Assembly: GCA_041750975.1 (NCBI GenBank)
Contig: JBGSYN010000182.1
Location: 1 to 55,615, forward strand
Length of the DNA: 55,615 nucleotides
From: JBGSYN01 sp041750975
GTDB taxonomy: Bacteria > Pseudomonadota > Alphaproteobacteria > Geminicoccales > Geminicoccaceae
Direction: 5' to 3'
Shown here: positions 41,942 through 51,222 of the stretch, one piece after another
Layout: each line of letters opens with the position of its first letter
Numbering within the stretch: position 1 is the first letter of the stretch
Translations under genes and position numbers: made by a program
The notes under the pieces: model-generated
What the model was told of the DNA's origin: nothing
Database searches by the model: none
The model's input: the letters and a program-made list of their open reading frames with translations, nothing else

Positions 41942-43927
41942 TTAGAGACGGCTTCGGACGCGCTTGACGACCTCGTCCGCCGTGATGCCGAAATGAGTAT
42001 ACAGTTCGGGCGCCGGCGCGCTGGCGCCGAAGCTGCGCATACCCACCACATTATCCTCGCTTTCGACATAGCGCGTCCAGCCAAAAGGTGTCGCTGCCTC
42101 GACGGCAAAGTGCGGCGCCGAGCCCAAAACCTCGGCTCGATAGGCGGGATCCTGCCGTTCGAACAGTTCGAAACAAGGTAAGGAAACCACCGCTGTCCGG
42201 GTTCCCTCCGACTGCAACCGCTCGCGGGCTTTCAGCGCCACTTGCACTTCAGTGCCGGTAGCAAGAATTGTCGCCTGGCGGGCACCGCCGTCGGATTCGG
42301 CAACGAGATAGCCGCCGCGTGCGCTGAGATTATCATTGGTGTGAACGGACCGGATGAGCGGTGCCCCCTGGCGTGACAGGACCATGATCGACGGGCCCGT
42401 CTTGTGCTCGAGCGCCGCCAGCCAGCATTCGGCCGTTTCGATGGCATCGGCGGGCCGCAGAACCATGCAGTTGGGCATGGCCCTGAGCGACGCCAATTGT
42501 TCGATCGATTGATGGGTCGGTCCGTCCTCGCCAAGGCCGATCGAATCATGCGTGGCGACGACGATAACCTGCTGGCGCATCAATGCCGCAAGGCGGATTG
42601 CGGGCCGCGCATAGTCGGTAAAGATCAGGAACGTACCGCCATAGGGCATGACCCCGCGATGCAGTGTCATGCCGGTCATTGCCGCGACCATGGCGTGCTC
42701 GCGAATACCATAATTGACATGGCGGCCGGCATAGCTTCCCGAAGAGAGCGCTGTCGTGTGATCCGTTTGGGTAAGGTTCGATCCGGCGAGATCGGCCGAT
42801 CCTCCGACCAAGGACGGAATCAGTTCGGTCAGGACCTTCAAGACCTCCTGGCTAGCTTTCCGCGTCGCCCAATCGGGCCGGTCCTCGAGCAGATTTCGTT
42901 TGAATTCGGCAACCTCTCGTCCCAGTGACGCTGGCAATGTACCCTCGAGAGCACGCTCGAATGCGTCGCGTCGGTCGCCTGGCATTGCCTCGATACGGGA
43001 TCGCCACGAATCATGTGCTGCCTTGCCGAGGGTGGCGGCGTCGCGCCAGGCCTGACGGATCGAGTCGGGCACGACGAAGGGAGCCTCCTGCCAACCGAGT
43101 TCCTTTCGCGTGAGTTCGATTTCGGCTTCGCCCAAAGGCGAGCCGTGCGCCTTTTCCGAACCGCCCCGATTGGGCGAACCCTTGCCGATGACCGTGCGAC
43201 AGGCGATGAAACTCGGCCTCGGATCGAGTTTGGCGGCATCGAGAGCATCGGATATCGCTTCCGGATCGTGGCCGTCGATCCGATCGGTGTGCCAGCCATA
43301 GGCTTCAAACCGGCGCAACGCATCGTCGCTACAGGAAAGATCCATCGGCCCGTCGATGGTGATGCCGTTATCGTCATAGAGAAGGATCAGTCGGCCGAGC
43401 CTGAGATGGCCGGCGAGCGAACTGGCCTCATGGCTGATGCCCTCCATGAGATCGCCATCGCCCGCCATGACGAAGGTATGATGATCGACGATCTCGGCGC
43501 CGAAGCGTGCCGCAAGATGGCGTTCGGCGATAGCCATGCCGACGGCGTTTGCGATCCCCTGGCCGAGCGGCCCGGTCGTGGTTTCGATTCCTCGCGCATG
43601 ACCGTATTCGGGGTGGCCCGCGGTCCGCGATCCGAGCTGCCGGAAGTTCTTGATCTCATCGATCGGCATGTCTTCGTAGCCGGTCAGATGAAGGATGGCG
43701 TAGAGCAACATCGAGCCGTGCCCGGCCGAGAGGACAAAGCGGTCGCGATCGGGCCACTCGGGATGGGCCGGATCGAACTTCAAGTGGCGCGTGAAGAGAA
43801 CCGTCGCCACATCGGCGGCACCCAAGGGCATGCCGGGATGGCCCGAATTGGCTTGCTGTACCGCATCCATGGAGAGGGCACGAACGGCGTTGGCGAGATC
43901 GTTATGGCTGGGACGGGTTGCAGTCAT
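41942..43927 (-). CDS. tkt: Transketolase
   Basis: A 661-residue thiamine-diphosphate enzyme of the pentose phosphate (and possibly Calvin) cycle. N-terminal NSGHPGMPLGAADVATVLF, GHGSMLLYAILHLTG, then the ThDP/metal motif starting VMAGDGDLMEGISHEASSLAG and ending near LYDDN. The pyrimidine domain has GIREHAMVAAMTGMTLH; a C-terminal FGASAPAPELYTHFGITADE closes. The start at 43927 is the ATG just before the family N-terminus; the frame is open 28 codons further without family sequence. First gene of the minus-strand central-metabolism run; divergent from the zapA operon. Confidence 0.97.
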   Translation of the reverse strand: MTATRPSHNDLANAVRALSMDAVQQANSGHPGMPLGAADVATVLFTRHLKFDPAHPEWPDRDRFVLSAGHGSMLLYAILHLTGYEDMPIDEIKNFRQLGSRTAGHPEYGHARGIETTTGPLGQGIANAVGMAIAERHLAARFGAEIVDHHTFVMAGDGDLMEGISHEASSLAGHLRLGRLILLYDDNGITIDGPMDLSCSDDALRRFEAYGWHTDRIDGHDPEAISDALDAAKLDPRPSFIACRTVIGKGSPNRGGSEKAHGSPLGEAEIELTRKELGWQEAPFVVPDSIRQAWRDAATLGKAAHDSWRSRIEAMPGDRRDAFERALEGTLPASLGREVAEFKRNLLEDRPDWATRKASQEVLKVLTELIPSLVGGSADLAGSNLTQTDHTTALSSGSYAGRHVNYGIREHAMVAAMTGMTLHRGVMPYGGTFLIFTDYARPAIRLAALMRQQVIVVATHDSIGLGEDGPTHQSIEQLASLRAMPNCMVLRPADAIETAECWLAALEHKTGPSIMVLSRQGAPLIRSVHTNDNLSARGGYLVAESDGGARQATILATGTEVQVALKARERLQSEGTRTAVVSLPCFELFERQDPAYRAEVLGSAPHFAVEAATPFGWTRYVESEDNVVGMRSFGASAPAPELYTHFGITADEVVKRVRSRL

Positions 43928-44064
43928 GGCGCCTGTAAGGTGTGTAGGTAATGAAGGGCGCTGAAACCGATGATTCCGATGCGCCGCCAGAGACTGGCGA
44001 CTGTCTTGCAAAAATCAACAAAAATTCGCCGCTTCGCCCGTGCCGCGAACCTCGCGCTAGTCTC

Positions 44065-44094
44065 TTGACGCGCCCAGGTTGATGTGGGAATAAG
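44065..44094 (+). promoter_or_regulatory. Sigma-70-type promoter of the DUF4164-zapA operon
   Basis: TTGACG (44065-44070) and AATAAG (44089-44094) are 18 bases apart, 41 bases upstream of the DUF4164 start, in the divergent gap to tkt. The -35 is strong, the -10 moderate (ATAA core). Confidence 0.5.
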
Positions 44095-44134
44095 AGAACA
44101 ATCACAATGACCTAGCGGGTCGAGTAACGATTTC

Positions 44135-44419
44135 ATGTCAAGTCTCGAGAGCGCCTATCAGCGGTTAGAGCGAGCTGTAGACGGCCTCGCGGCAATAATC
44201 GAGGCGCGTTCGGGCCCGGCAAGTGCGGCCGCGAATGGGAGTGCGGTTTTGGGTAGTGGTCTTGCCGAGGAAGTGACCGCCTTGCGCAGTGAGTGCGCGC
44301 GGCTATCAAAGGCTCTGCAGGCCGCCGCCACCCGGAATTCCGAGCTCGATCGTGTCGTCGATGACATTCACCGGCGATTGGGAGCTACGATCGCCGATGT
44401 CGATGAACTTCTCCGTTAA
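44135..44419 (+). CDS. DUF4164 family coiled-coil protein
   Basis: A 94-residue protein, N- and C-terminal parts predicted coiled coil (MSSLESAYQRLERAVDGLAA; VTALRSECARLSKALQAAAT; LDRVVDDIHRRLGATI) with a Ala/Gly-rich linker between. The DUF4164 family is usually encoded directly before zapA in alphaproteobacteria, suggesting a role near the division machinery, but its function is not established. It ends 41 bases before the zapA start. Confidence 0.85.
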   Translation: MSSLESAYQRLERAVDGLAAIIEARSGPASAAANGSAVLGSGLAEEVTALRSECARLSKALQAAATRNSELDRVVDDIHRRLGATIADVDELLR

Positions 44420-44460
44420 TAGCGTTCGACTGCTTTGGTCCGAGCTCGGAAGGATTGGCG

Positions 44461-44808
44461 ATGCCTGAGGTAAGGGTTTCCATCAATGGGCGCGAACATG
44501 TCGTCAACTGCGACGCAGGCCAGGAGTTTCGTGTTCGCAATCTCGCAGCCTATGTCGATGGGCGCGTCAACGAGCTTACCAAGGCCCATGGCGAGATCGG
44601 CTATGGGCGGCTTTTGGTGCTGACGAGCCTCCTGATCGCTGACGAACTCGACGACGCTTATTCCGAAATCAAGAGACTGCGGAAGTTGACCCAGGACGAC
44701 GGCGTCTCCGCCGGCGATGGCTCGCCGGAGAATAAGGAGACGGCTGAAGCCATCGAGAAAATCGCATCGCGTATCGAGCAGCTTGCGGCGCAGCTCTCCA
44801 CAACCTAA
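44461..44808 (+). CDS. zapA: Cell division protein ZapA
   Basis: A 115-residue cytosolic protein that bundles FtsZ filaments. N-terminal domain: VRVSINGREHVVNCDAGQEF, LAAYVDGRVNELTKAHGEIG, VLTSLLIADELDDAYSEIKR; then a flexible linker (about 85-95) and a C-terminal coiled coil EAIEKIASRIEQLAAQL. ATG 44461 is supported by GGAAGGA six bases upstream; the TTG two codons earlier is less likely. The 6S RNA gene follows within 15 bases, the usual order in this class. Confidence 0.93.
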   Translation: MPEVRVSINGREHVVNCDAGQEFRVRNLAAYVDGRVNELTKAHGEIGYGRLLVLTSLLIADELDDAYSEIKRLRKLTQDDGVSAGDGSPENKETAEAIEKIASRIEQLAAQLSTT

Positions 44809-44818
44809 TTATATCCAT

Positions 44819-44982
44819 GGTGTCCGCTGCCCGGTGCGTCAGTCATCAAACATTCGCTCTGGGCCTAATACGATCCCATGGGAGCTGTCCCTGTCGAGGC
44901 CCTGGTCTCGGTATTATGGCGCCCACCTGCTTAGCAGGCCCAGGGACGTAAACGATGGCAACGGCCAGGGTGGCGGACCCGA
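44819..44982 (+). ncRNA. ssrS: 6S RNA
   Basis: The sequence between zapA and the 5-formyl-THF cyclo-ligase gene folds as 6S RNA, which binds sigma-70 RNA polymerase as a promoter mimic. Closing stem GTCCGC (44822-44827) with GCGGAC (44973-44978). Terminal-arm stem GTCCCTG (44887-44893) with CAGGGAC (44941-44947). A further hairpin CCTGC-TTA-GCAGG (44926-44938) is typical of alphaproteobacterial members. A T-run (about 44990-44997) follows. Boundaries are approximate. It is probably processed from the zapA transcript or made from its own promoter within zapA. Confidence 0.9.
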
Positions 44983-45001
44983 CACACAATTTTTTCCCGG
45001 C

Positions 45002-45577
45002 ATGCCTGCACGATCGAAGGACCAGCTGCGACGCGACTTGAAGGCGCTACGTCATTCCCTTGGCGACCGCAGGTTTTTCCTGGCGCGGTTGGCGACGTGG
45101 CGGCTGATGCCGGTCATTCCTTTCGAAAAGTTTCCTTCGGTCGCCATCTTCTGGTCGATTGCCGATGAGATCGACACCGAACCGCTTCGTCTGATCCTGG
45201 CCGCACTCGATATCGAGATCGGTCTTCCCCGCATCGTCGAGAAAGGCGAGCCCCTAATCTTTCACCGTTGGCAGCCCGCTGACGAGTTGGTGGGAGGCCC
45301 TTTGGGCGTGCAAGAGCCCAGCGCATCGGCATTGAGCTTCTCACCGGACGTGATCATCGTACCGCTCCTGGGGTTCGATAATGACGGCTACAGGCTAGGC
45401 TATGGCGGAGGCTTCTACGACCGCACGCTGAGGCTTTTGCGTCAGGGGCCGCGCCACCCGCTCAGCATCGGCTTTGCGTTCGACTGCCAGCGTCTCGACA
45501 GGGTGCCGCGCGAATCGCAGGACGAGCCGGTGGATTTCGTTGTGACGGACGCCCAAATCTATCGCTGCTCCAGCTAG
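45002..45577 (+). CDS. fthC: 5-formyltetrahydrofolate cyclo-ligase
   Basis: A 191-residue enzyme converting 5-formyl-THF to 5,10-methenyl-THF with ATP. It begins MPARSKDQLRRDLKALRHSL, has EIDTEPLRLILAAL in the middle and the diagnostic LLGFDNDGYRLGYGGGFYDR (ATP/substrate loop) followed by IGFAFDCQRLDRVPRE. The start at ATG 45002 follows the end of the 6S RNA gene; the frame is open back to 44717 across the RNA, but that is not coding. Linked to 6S RNA in many proteobacteria (as ygfA). Confidence 0.93.
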   Translation: MPARSKDQLRRDLKALRHSLGDRRFFLARLATWRLMPVIPFEKFPSVAIFWSIADEIDTEPLRLILAALDIEIGLPRIVEKGEPLIFHRWQPADELVGGPLGVQEPSASALSFSPDVIIVPLLGFDNDGYRLGYGGGFYDRTLRLLRQGPRHPLSIGFAFDCQRLDRVPRESQDEPVDFVVTDAQIYRCSS

Positions 45578-45590
45578 GAAACAGAATTAC

Positions 45591-46406
45591 TTGCGCATCG
45601 TTTTCGTAGGCGACGTCGTCGGACGGTCGGGCCGGACGGCACTTTTGGAAGTGCTCCCATCATTCAGGAACGACCTCAAGGCCGACGCCGTTATCGTCAA
45701 TGGCGAGAACGCGGCCGGCGGCTTCGGCATCACGGCCGCCATCGCCGAGGAATTTCTGGCAGCCGGCGTGGATTGCATCACGATGGGCAATCATGTCTGG
45801 GACCAGAAGGATCTGATCCGCGCCATCGACGGTGAGCCGCGTATCGTCAGGCCCCTCAATATGGCCATGGGCACACCCGGGCGAGGAGTCCACGAAGTCC
45901 GCACGGCGCGAGGCAAGCGTCTGGTCGTCATGCAAGTGATCGGACGCTTGTTCACCGGCATGTACGACGATCCTTTTCGTGCGGTCGCCAACGAATTGGC
46001 CAAGCTCAGCCTCGGGGCCAATGTCGATGCAATCCTGGTCGACATTCACGCTGAAACGACAAGCGAAAAGGCCTCGCTCGGGCATCATCTGGATGGCCGA
46101 GTTTCGGCGGTCGTCGGGACGCACACCCATATCCCCACGGCCGACGCACGGGTCCTTGCAGCCGGTACCGCATTCATCACCGATGTCGGCATGACCGGCG
46201 ACTATGACAGTGTCATCGGCATGGTTAAGGAGTATGCTGTCCAGCGTTGGCTCTCGAGCCTGCCGTCCCAGCGTCTGGCGCCTGCTATGGGCGAGGCCAC
46301 ACTTTGCGCCGTATTGATCGATACCGATGACGCAACCGGTCTGGCCCGGTCGATACGTCCGATCCGCAGGGGCCCAGGACTCGAAGCGGCTTGGCCTCAA
46401 ATTTGA
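45591..46406 (+). CDS. YmdB/TIGR00282 family metallophosphoesterase
   Basis: A 271-residue phosphodiesterase. Metal-site motifs: IVFVGDVVGRSGRTAL (Asp), IVNGENAAGGFGI (Asn, Glu), ITMGNHVWDQKDLI (His), VVGTHTHIPTADARVL (His-x-His) and ITDVGMTGDYDSVIGM. Related proteins hydrolyse 2',3'-cyclic nucleotides. Translation starts at TTG 45591 (LRIVFVGD); AGGAAACAG is upstream. It lies 13 bases after fthC, the usual order in alphaproteobacteria. Confidence 0.92.
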   Translation: MRIVFVGDVVGRSGRTALLEVLPSFRNDLKADAVIVNGENAAGGFGITAAIAEEFLAAGVDCITMGNHVWDQKDLIRAIDGEPRIVRPLNMAMGTPGRGVHEVRTARGKRLVVMQVIGRLFTGMYDDPFRAVANELAKLSLGANVDAILVDIHAETTSEKASLGHHLDGRVSAVVGTHTHIPTADARVLAAGTAFITDVGMTGDYDSVIGMVKEYAVQRWLSSLPSQRLAPAMGEATLCAVLIDTDDATGLARSIRPIRRGPGLEAAWPQI

Positions 46407-46445
46407 TCCGATTTCTTTAGACTCTCTGAAAGCATCATAAAACCA

Positions 46446-47624
46446 ATGACCTATCCGCTTATCCGCATCCGCGGAGGCCATGACAAGCGGCTTCGATCGG
46501 GCTCGCCCTGGGTGTACTCGAACGAGCTGGATCTTAATGCCGAAGCCAAGGCACTGCCGCCCGGAAGTATCGTCGGGATCAGCGACGGCCGGCACATGCT
46601 CGGCCTTGCCCATTTCAATCCGAACACTCTGGTCGCCGCCCGTATTCTCAGTCGGCGGAATGATTCCAAAATCGATCGAAAGTTTATCGAGCGGCGATTG
46701 AAGCGCGCCGTCGCACTGCGTGAGCGCACCATAGAGGCACCTTATTACCGGGTGGTGCACGCCGAGGGCGACGCGCTGCCGGGTCTGATCGTCGATCGCT
46801 ATGGCGACATTGTCGTCGTCCAGATCAATACCGCCGGTATGGAAGCCTTAAGGGACGATGTTCTCAGCGCGATTGACCGTGTCCTGGCGCCAAAAACAGT
46901 TGTTCTGCGGAACGATTCGATCGGCCGCACTCTCGAGGGCCTCGACCGTGAGCCGGTAGTCGCCAAGGGGAAACTCGAAGGACCGGTCGAACTTATCGAG
47001 AACGATCTGACGTTCTATGCGGATTGTGCCGCCGGCCAGAAAACCGGCTGGTATTTCGATCAGCGGCTCAATCGCGCATTCGCGAGTCGGCTCGCACGGG
47101 GTAAAGACGTTCTCGATCTTTACGCCCATAGCGGAGGTTTTGCCCTTAACGCTTTGGCGAATGGCGCAAAATCCGCACTCGCAGTCGACCGCTCGGCACC
47201 GGCATTGGAACTCGCCAAGGCGAGCGCCACTCAACAAAAGGCGACGGAATTCGAGACGAAGACCAGCGAAGTTCCCGCTGCACTCGAGGAACTTCGCGGG
47301 GCCAAGCGCAAGTTTGGACTGGTCGTTGCCGATCCGCCGGCATTCGTGCCGACTAAAAAGGATTTGTCGCAGGGGCTTCGCGCCTATCGGAGACTGGCCT
47401 CGACCGCTGCGACCGTCGTCGAAGAGGGCGGAATCCTGGCGATTGCCTGCTGCTCGCACAATGTCGGGCGCGATCTGTTCCTGCGCGAAACCTATGCCGG
47501 CATACGCGCTGCTGGCCGTGGCGCTTGGCTGGTGCACGAAGCCGGAGCCGGCCCGGATCATCCGATTCATCCGGCATTGCCGGAGACCGGCTATCTGAAG
47601 TTTTTTGTGTATGCCCTCGACTGA
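46446..47624 (+). CDS. rlmI: Class I rRNA methyltransferase, RlmI-like
   Basis: A 392-residue enzyme that methylates a cytosine of 23S rRNA in E. coli. N-terminal PUA-like RNA-binding part (PLIRIRGGHDKRLRSGSPWV, about 1-75), a linker, then a Rossmann methyltransferase domain: GQKTGWYFDQRLNRAF, VLDLYAHSGGFALNALANGA (SAM motif I), VADPPAFVPTKKDL (catalytic/target motif IV), and ACCSHNVGRDLF. Substrate in this organism not proven. It is 39 bases after the phosphodiesterase gene. Confidence 0.9.
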   Translation: MTYPLIRIRGGHDKRLRSGSPWVYSNELDLNAEAKALPPGSIVGISDGRHMLGLAHFNPNTLVAARILSRRNDSKIDRKFIERRLKRAVALRERTIEAPYYRVVHAEGDALPGLIVDRYGDIVVVQINTAGMEALRDDVLSAIDRVLAPKTVVLRNDSIGRTLEGLDREPVVAKGKLEGPVELIENDLTFYADCAAGQKTGWYFDQRLNRAFASRLARGKDVLDLYAHSGGFALNALANGAKSALAVDRSAPALELAKASATQQKATEFETKTSEVPAALEELRGAKRKFGLVVADPPAFVPTKKDLSQGLRAYRRLASTAATVVEEGGILAIACCSHNVGRDLFLRETYAGIRAAGRGAWLVHEAGAGPDHPIHPALPETGYLKFFVYALD

Positions 47625-47734
47625 ACCGAACGTTGTAGAAATTCATAGTTGTTTTAAAGGCCTCATAAAAAACCTATAAATTGACGAACTCTGGCTGCTA
47701 CGGCCAGCGCGTAAGTCAATGTCGAGGTTTTTGG

Positions 47735-49876
47735 ATGGTCGAAGCGCGGAGCGGGCGCGATCCTCTGTTGCGGGCGATGGCGCAACTCGCGGAGCAACTC
47801 GAGCAACCGCTTACACTGGGTGAGATCGAGGCCGCTAGCGGCAACCGGCAAGAGCGGCTGACCGCTTTCGATCTCAAACGACTGGCAGAACGGCTCGGCT
47901 ACCGCGCCGCGGTCTCGCGGGCAAGCCGGCGGCATCTGCGTGATCTGAGGCCGCCTTATATCCTCACCTCGAAAGATGGCGCCACTGCATGGGTGGTTCG
48001 GGAACGCCAGGGGGAGCGGCTGATCCATACCGACACCGCGCGCGATCTCGCCTGCGCGACGCCGATCGCGGATCTGGTCACTCGCGCGGACATGGCTATT
48101 TCGCTCCGGATCGCGCGGGAATCGCGCAAGCAGGGTCAGCAGCGGCCCGATCTCTGGCGCGACGTCGTCTGGCGCCGATTACGTCCCGCCCTCGGCGAGA
48201 TCGGTCTCGCCTCGGTCGTGATCAATCTCCTGGCGCTGGCGACGCCGATCTTCATGATGACCGTCTACAATAAAGTCATCAATCACGCCGCCCTTCAGAC
48301 ATTGGACGTGCTGATGGTGGGCATGATGAGCCTCATCTTCTTCGAACTCATCCTGCGCACACTCAGGGGCTACATTACGACCTTTACCGGCGCCAAGCTC
48401 GATGCCGCCATCGGCAGCGAGGTGATGCACCACATGCTGCGGCTGCCCTATCGCGTCTTCGAAGCGATGCCGGCAGCACAGATGCTGGAACGCTTGCGGC
48501 AGATCGATCAGCTCAGGCTATTTTTGACCAGCAATCTGCCGCTGCTGCTGGTCGATCTGGCATTTGTCGGCCTCTTCGTCACCGCCGTCTTCATGCTCGC
48601 GCCGCCGTTGGGTTGGATCACGCTGGCGGCCTTGCCTATCTTCGTTCTCCTTTCGATCCTCGCGCAGCACCGCCAGCAGCGGCTGTCGCGCCAGAATTTT
48701 CGAGAGGCTGCCGCCAAAAGTGCCGTCATGGGCGAAGCGATATCGCAGGCCCTTACGGTCAAGGGGCTAGGTCTCGAAGCCGAAATGGAACGGCGGTTCG
48801 AAGCGAGGCTTCTGCAGAATGCGCAAACCGGCCTGAATGCCGGACGGGCTTCCAGTCTCGTTGCCAGCCTCGGTCAGGCGCTGCAGCATGTGGCGGCGAT
48901 TATTCTCGTCTATGTCGGCGCCCGCTTGATTGTCGCCGGCGAATTGAACGTCGGAGCTCTTGTGGCCTCGACCATTCTTGCTGCGCGTGCCCTCGCACCG
49001 ATGCGGCAGATCGCCTTCGCCTGGCATCAATTCCAGCAAGCGCGCGAAGCCTTCAGCCGGCTGGAGGGATTGATGGGTGAGCGGACCGAAGCATTGAAGG
49101 CCGGAGCCGACGAGAAGCGCATTCTCAGGGGCTCGATGGGCTTCGATGGCGTTTCGTTTGCCTATGGCGCGAAGACCAAATCGGCCGTTGAGGGCATCAC
49201 ATTTCAATTCGAGCCCGGCACCATGCTCGGCATCGTCGGGCCGTCGGGGTCCGGCAAAACGACGCTGATCAAGCTCATGCTTGGGCTTGAGGTCCCGACT
49301 GCCGGAAAGGTGACGATGGACGGGTTCGATCTCCGGCAATTGCCGGCCGGGACCCTGCGCAGCCAGGTCGGCTTCGTGCCGCAGGATGTCCAGTTGTTCG
49401 CCGGCACGATCGCTGAAAACATCGGCATGGCATCCTCGGATCGCGCCTTTTCCCGGATTGTTGCAGCAGCCCGGTTTGTCGGCCTGCACGAATTCGTCGA
49501 AAGCCTGCCGGATGGCTACGACACGATTCTGGGCGAACGGGGAAGCGGACTTTCGAGCGGTCAGCGGCAACTAATCTGCATCGCGCGCGCCCTCGTTCGA
49601 AATCCGAAGATCCTGGTCCTGGACGAGGTGACCAGTGCCCTGGATCCGGCGAGCGAGGAGCATCTCTTGAACAATCTGCGGCGGGCGAGTAAGGGCCGCA
49701 CCATCGTTCTGGTCACCCACAGACGCTCGACCCTAGCCATGTGCAACGCCGCCATAGCTCTCTCCGGCGGACGAATCGTCGCCAAGGGCGCGCCGCGAGA
49801 CGTCCTGGCGACAGAAGCTTCAGTCAGCGCGCCGCACCGGCCCCAGCCCTCCGCATCCGTCGCCATGGGCGCTTGA
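47735..49876 (+). CDS. Type I secretion ABC transporter (ATPase-permease)
   Basis: A 713-residue fusion of an N-terminal C39-peptidase-like domain (about 1-125) without a catalytic Cys, a six-helix membrane domain (about 155-420) and a nucleotide-binding domain: Walker A GIVGPSGSGKTTLIKLML, signature GSGLSSGQRQLICIARAL, Walker B ILVLDEVTSALDP, and His in VLVTHRRST. The degenerate peptidase means the substrate is probably not cleaved, as for RTX or S-layer type exports. It is followed 10 bases later by the HlyD-type adaptor gene; the outer-membrane TolC and the substrate gene are not in this window. Confidence 0.92.
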   Translation: MVEARSGRDPLLRAMAQLAEQLEQPLTLGEIEAASGNRQERLTAFDLKRLAERLGYRAAVSRASRRHLRDLRPPYILTSKDGATAWVVRERQGERLIHTDTARDLACATPIADLVTRADMAISLRIARESRKQGQQRPDLWRDVVWRRLRPALGEIGLASVVINLLALATPIFMMTVYNKVINHAALQTLDVLMVGMMSLIFFELILRTLRGYITTFTGAKLDAAIGSEVMHHMLRLPYRVFEAMPAAQMLERLRQIDQLRLFLTSNLPLLLVDLAFVGLFVTAVFMLAPPLGWITLAALPIFVLLSILAQHRQQRLSRQNFREAAAKSAVMGEAISQALTVKGLGLEAEMERRFEARLLQNAQTGLNAGRASSLVASLGQALQHVAAIILVYVGARLIVAGELNVGALVASTILAARALAPMRQIAFAWHQFQQAREAFSRLEGLMGERTEALKAGADEKRILRGSMGFDGVSFAYGAKTKSAVEGITFQFEPGTMLGIVGPSGSGKTTLIKLMLGLEVPTAGKVTMDGFDLRQLPAGTLRSQVGFVPQDVQLFAGTIAENIGMASSDRAFSRIVAAARFVGLHEFVESLPDGYDTILGERGSGLSSGQRQLICIARALVRNPKILVLDEVTSALDPASEEHLLNNLRRASKGRTIVLVTHRRSTLAMCNAAIALSGGRIVAKGAPRDVLATEASVSAPHRPQPSASVAMGA

Positions 49877-49886
49877 GGAGGCGATC

Positions 49887-51203
49887 ATGCAGCACGCACA
49901 TCGAGAGCCCGCAACCGATCTGACCGCCTTCGTCGAGCAGGAAAGCTCACCGGCCTGGCGCACCTTGCTCTTGACGATCTCGCTGCTGCTGGCAGCCTTT
50001 TTCTCTTGGATCGGCTGGGCCGAAGTCGACGAAGTGGTGCTGGCGCGCGGCGAGGTCGAGCCCGCCGGTCGGGTCAAGATCGTCAATCATCCGCAGGGCG
50101 GCCGGGTCGCGGCGATCGAGGTTCGCGAGGGTGATCGGGTGTCGGCGGGAGATCTGCTGATCCGCCTCGATCCGGCGATCGAAGAAAATCAGCGTCAAGA
50201 GGTCAGGGCGCGCTATCACCATGGCATTGTCGAAGTCGCACGGTTGGAAGCGGAACTTGCTAAAAGCGGGCTGAAAGTCCCGTCCGATCTCAGGCACGAC
50301 CGGCCGGATTTGGTGGCCGGTCAGGATCGCATGCTCGAAGCCAATCTCGAGGCGTTCAAGAGCCAGAATCGGACCTTGTCGGACGTTCTGGCGGCGAAGC
50401 AGGGCGAGGTGCAAGCGGCGCGGGCGCAAAGCACCAAGCTGACAAGCAGTTTGGAGCTTTTGGTGCAGCAGGTGGATGCCGTGCGCGATCTAACCGAGCG
50501 AGGTTTCTATCCGAGACTGAAGCTGGTCGAGTTGGAGCGCGAGTTGAATGAAACCCGCGGCGAACTGGAGCAGGCGCGTGCCGGTGAGACTGCCGCCGCT
50601 TCAGCCCTGGCGGAGGCGCGGAGTCGGCTCGCCGAACATGAAACGAACCGCCGAAGCCAGCTTCTGGCGGAACTCGAAGCGGCCAAAGCAAGTCGAGACG
50701 GGATCTGGCACGAGCTTCAGAGCCAGGAAACCAGGGTCGACAATCTTCTGGTGAGGGCCCCGGCCGACGGCATCATCCAGGAGCTTGCGGTAACCTCGAT
50801 CGGTCAGGCGGTGGCACCACAGGAAAAATTGATGAAGTTGGTGCCGATGGGCGAAGGACTGATCATTCGCGCCGCAATCGAGAACGACGATATCGGACTT
50901 ATAAGGACCGACATGCCAGCCACGGTCAAGGTTCTGGCTTATGACTTCATGCGCCATGGTACATTGGCGGGCAAGGTCGCGGGCGTTGCCGCAGACAGCC
51001 ACGCCACGACCGATGGCGAAGATCTCATCTACGATGTCAAGGTAGTCACCGAGAAGGATTATCTCGGCACGAACCCAGGCGAACGGGCCGTGCTTCCCGG
51101 CATGATCGTGAATGTCGAATTAAAGGTCGCGGACCGGACCATCCTCTCCTACTTTACCGACCGCATTATCAAGCTACGCGACGAGACATTTCGCGAGGGC
51201 TAG
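49887..51203 (+). CDS. HlyD-family membrane fusion protein of type I secretion
   Basis: A 438-residue periplasmic adaptor. N-terminal cytoplasmic tail, one membrane segment (about 25-47, LLLTISLLLAAFFSWIGW), then a lipoyl-like half (GRVKIVNHPQGGRVAAIEV), a long coiled-coil hairpin (about 110-285, QAEVQAARAQSTKL-type), the second lipoyl half (DNLLVRAPADGIIQELAVTS) and a beta-barrel C-terminus (YDVKVVTEKDYLGTN). GAGGAGGCGATC precedes the ATG. Works with the ABC transporter upstream and an outer-membrane channel. Confidence 0.92.
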   Translation: MQHAHREPATDLTAFVEQESSPAWRTLLLTISLLLAAFFSWIGWAEVDEVVLARGEVEPAGRVKIVNHPQGGRVAAIEVREGDRVSAGDLLIRLDPAIEENQRQEVRARYHHGIVEVARLEAELAKSGLKVPSDLRHDRPDLVAGQDRMLEANLEAFKSQNRTLSDVLAAKQGEVQAARAQSTKLTSSLELLVQQVDAVRDLTERGFYPRLKLVELERELNETRGELEQARAGETAAASALAEARSRLAEHETNRRSQLLAELEAAKASRDGIWHELQSQETRVDNLLVRAPADGIIQELAVTSIGQAVAPQEKLMKLVPMGEGLIIRAAIENDDIGLIRTDMPATVKVLAYDFMRHGTLAGKVAGVAADSHATTDGEDLIYDVKVVTEKDYLGTNPGERAVLPGMIVNVELKVADRTILSYFTDRIIKLRDETFREG

Positions 51204-51222
51204 CTTGGACGACGGGACGCGG

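Noticed and set aside
41036..42181. A 381-codon plus-strand frame over gap and tkt
   Set aside because: Antisense to two fully supported glycolytic genes, with no motifs of its own.
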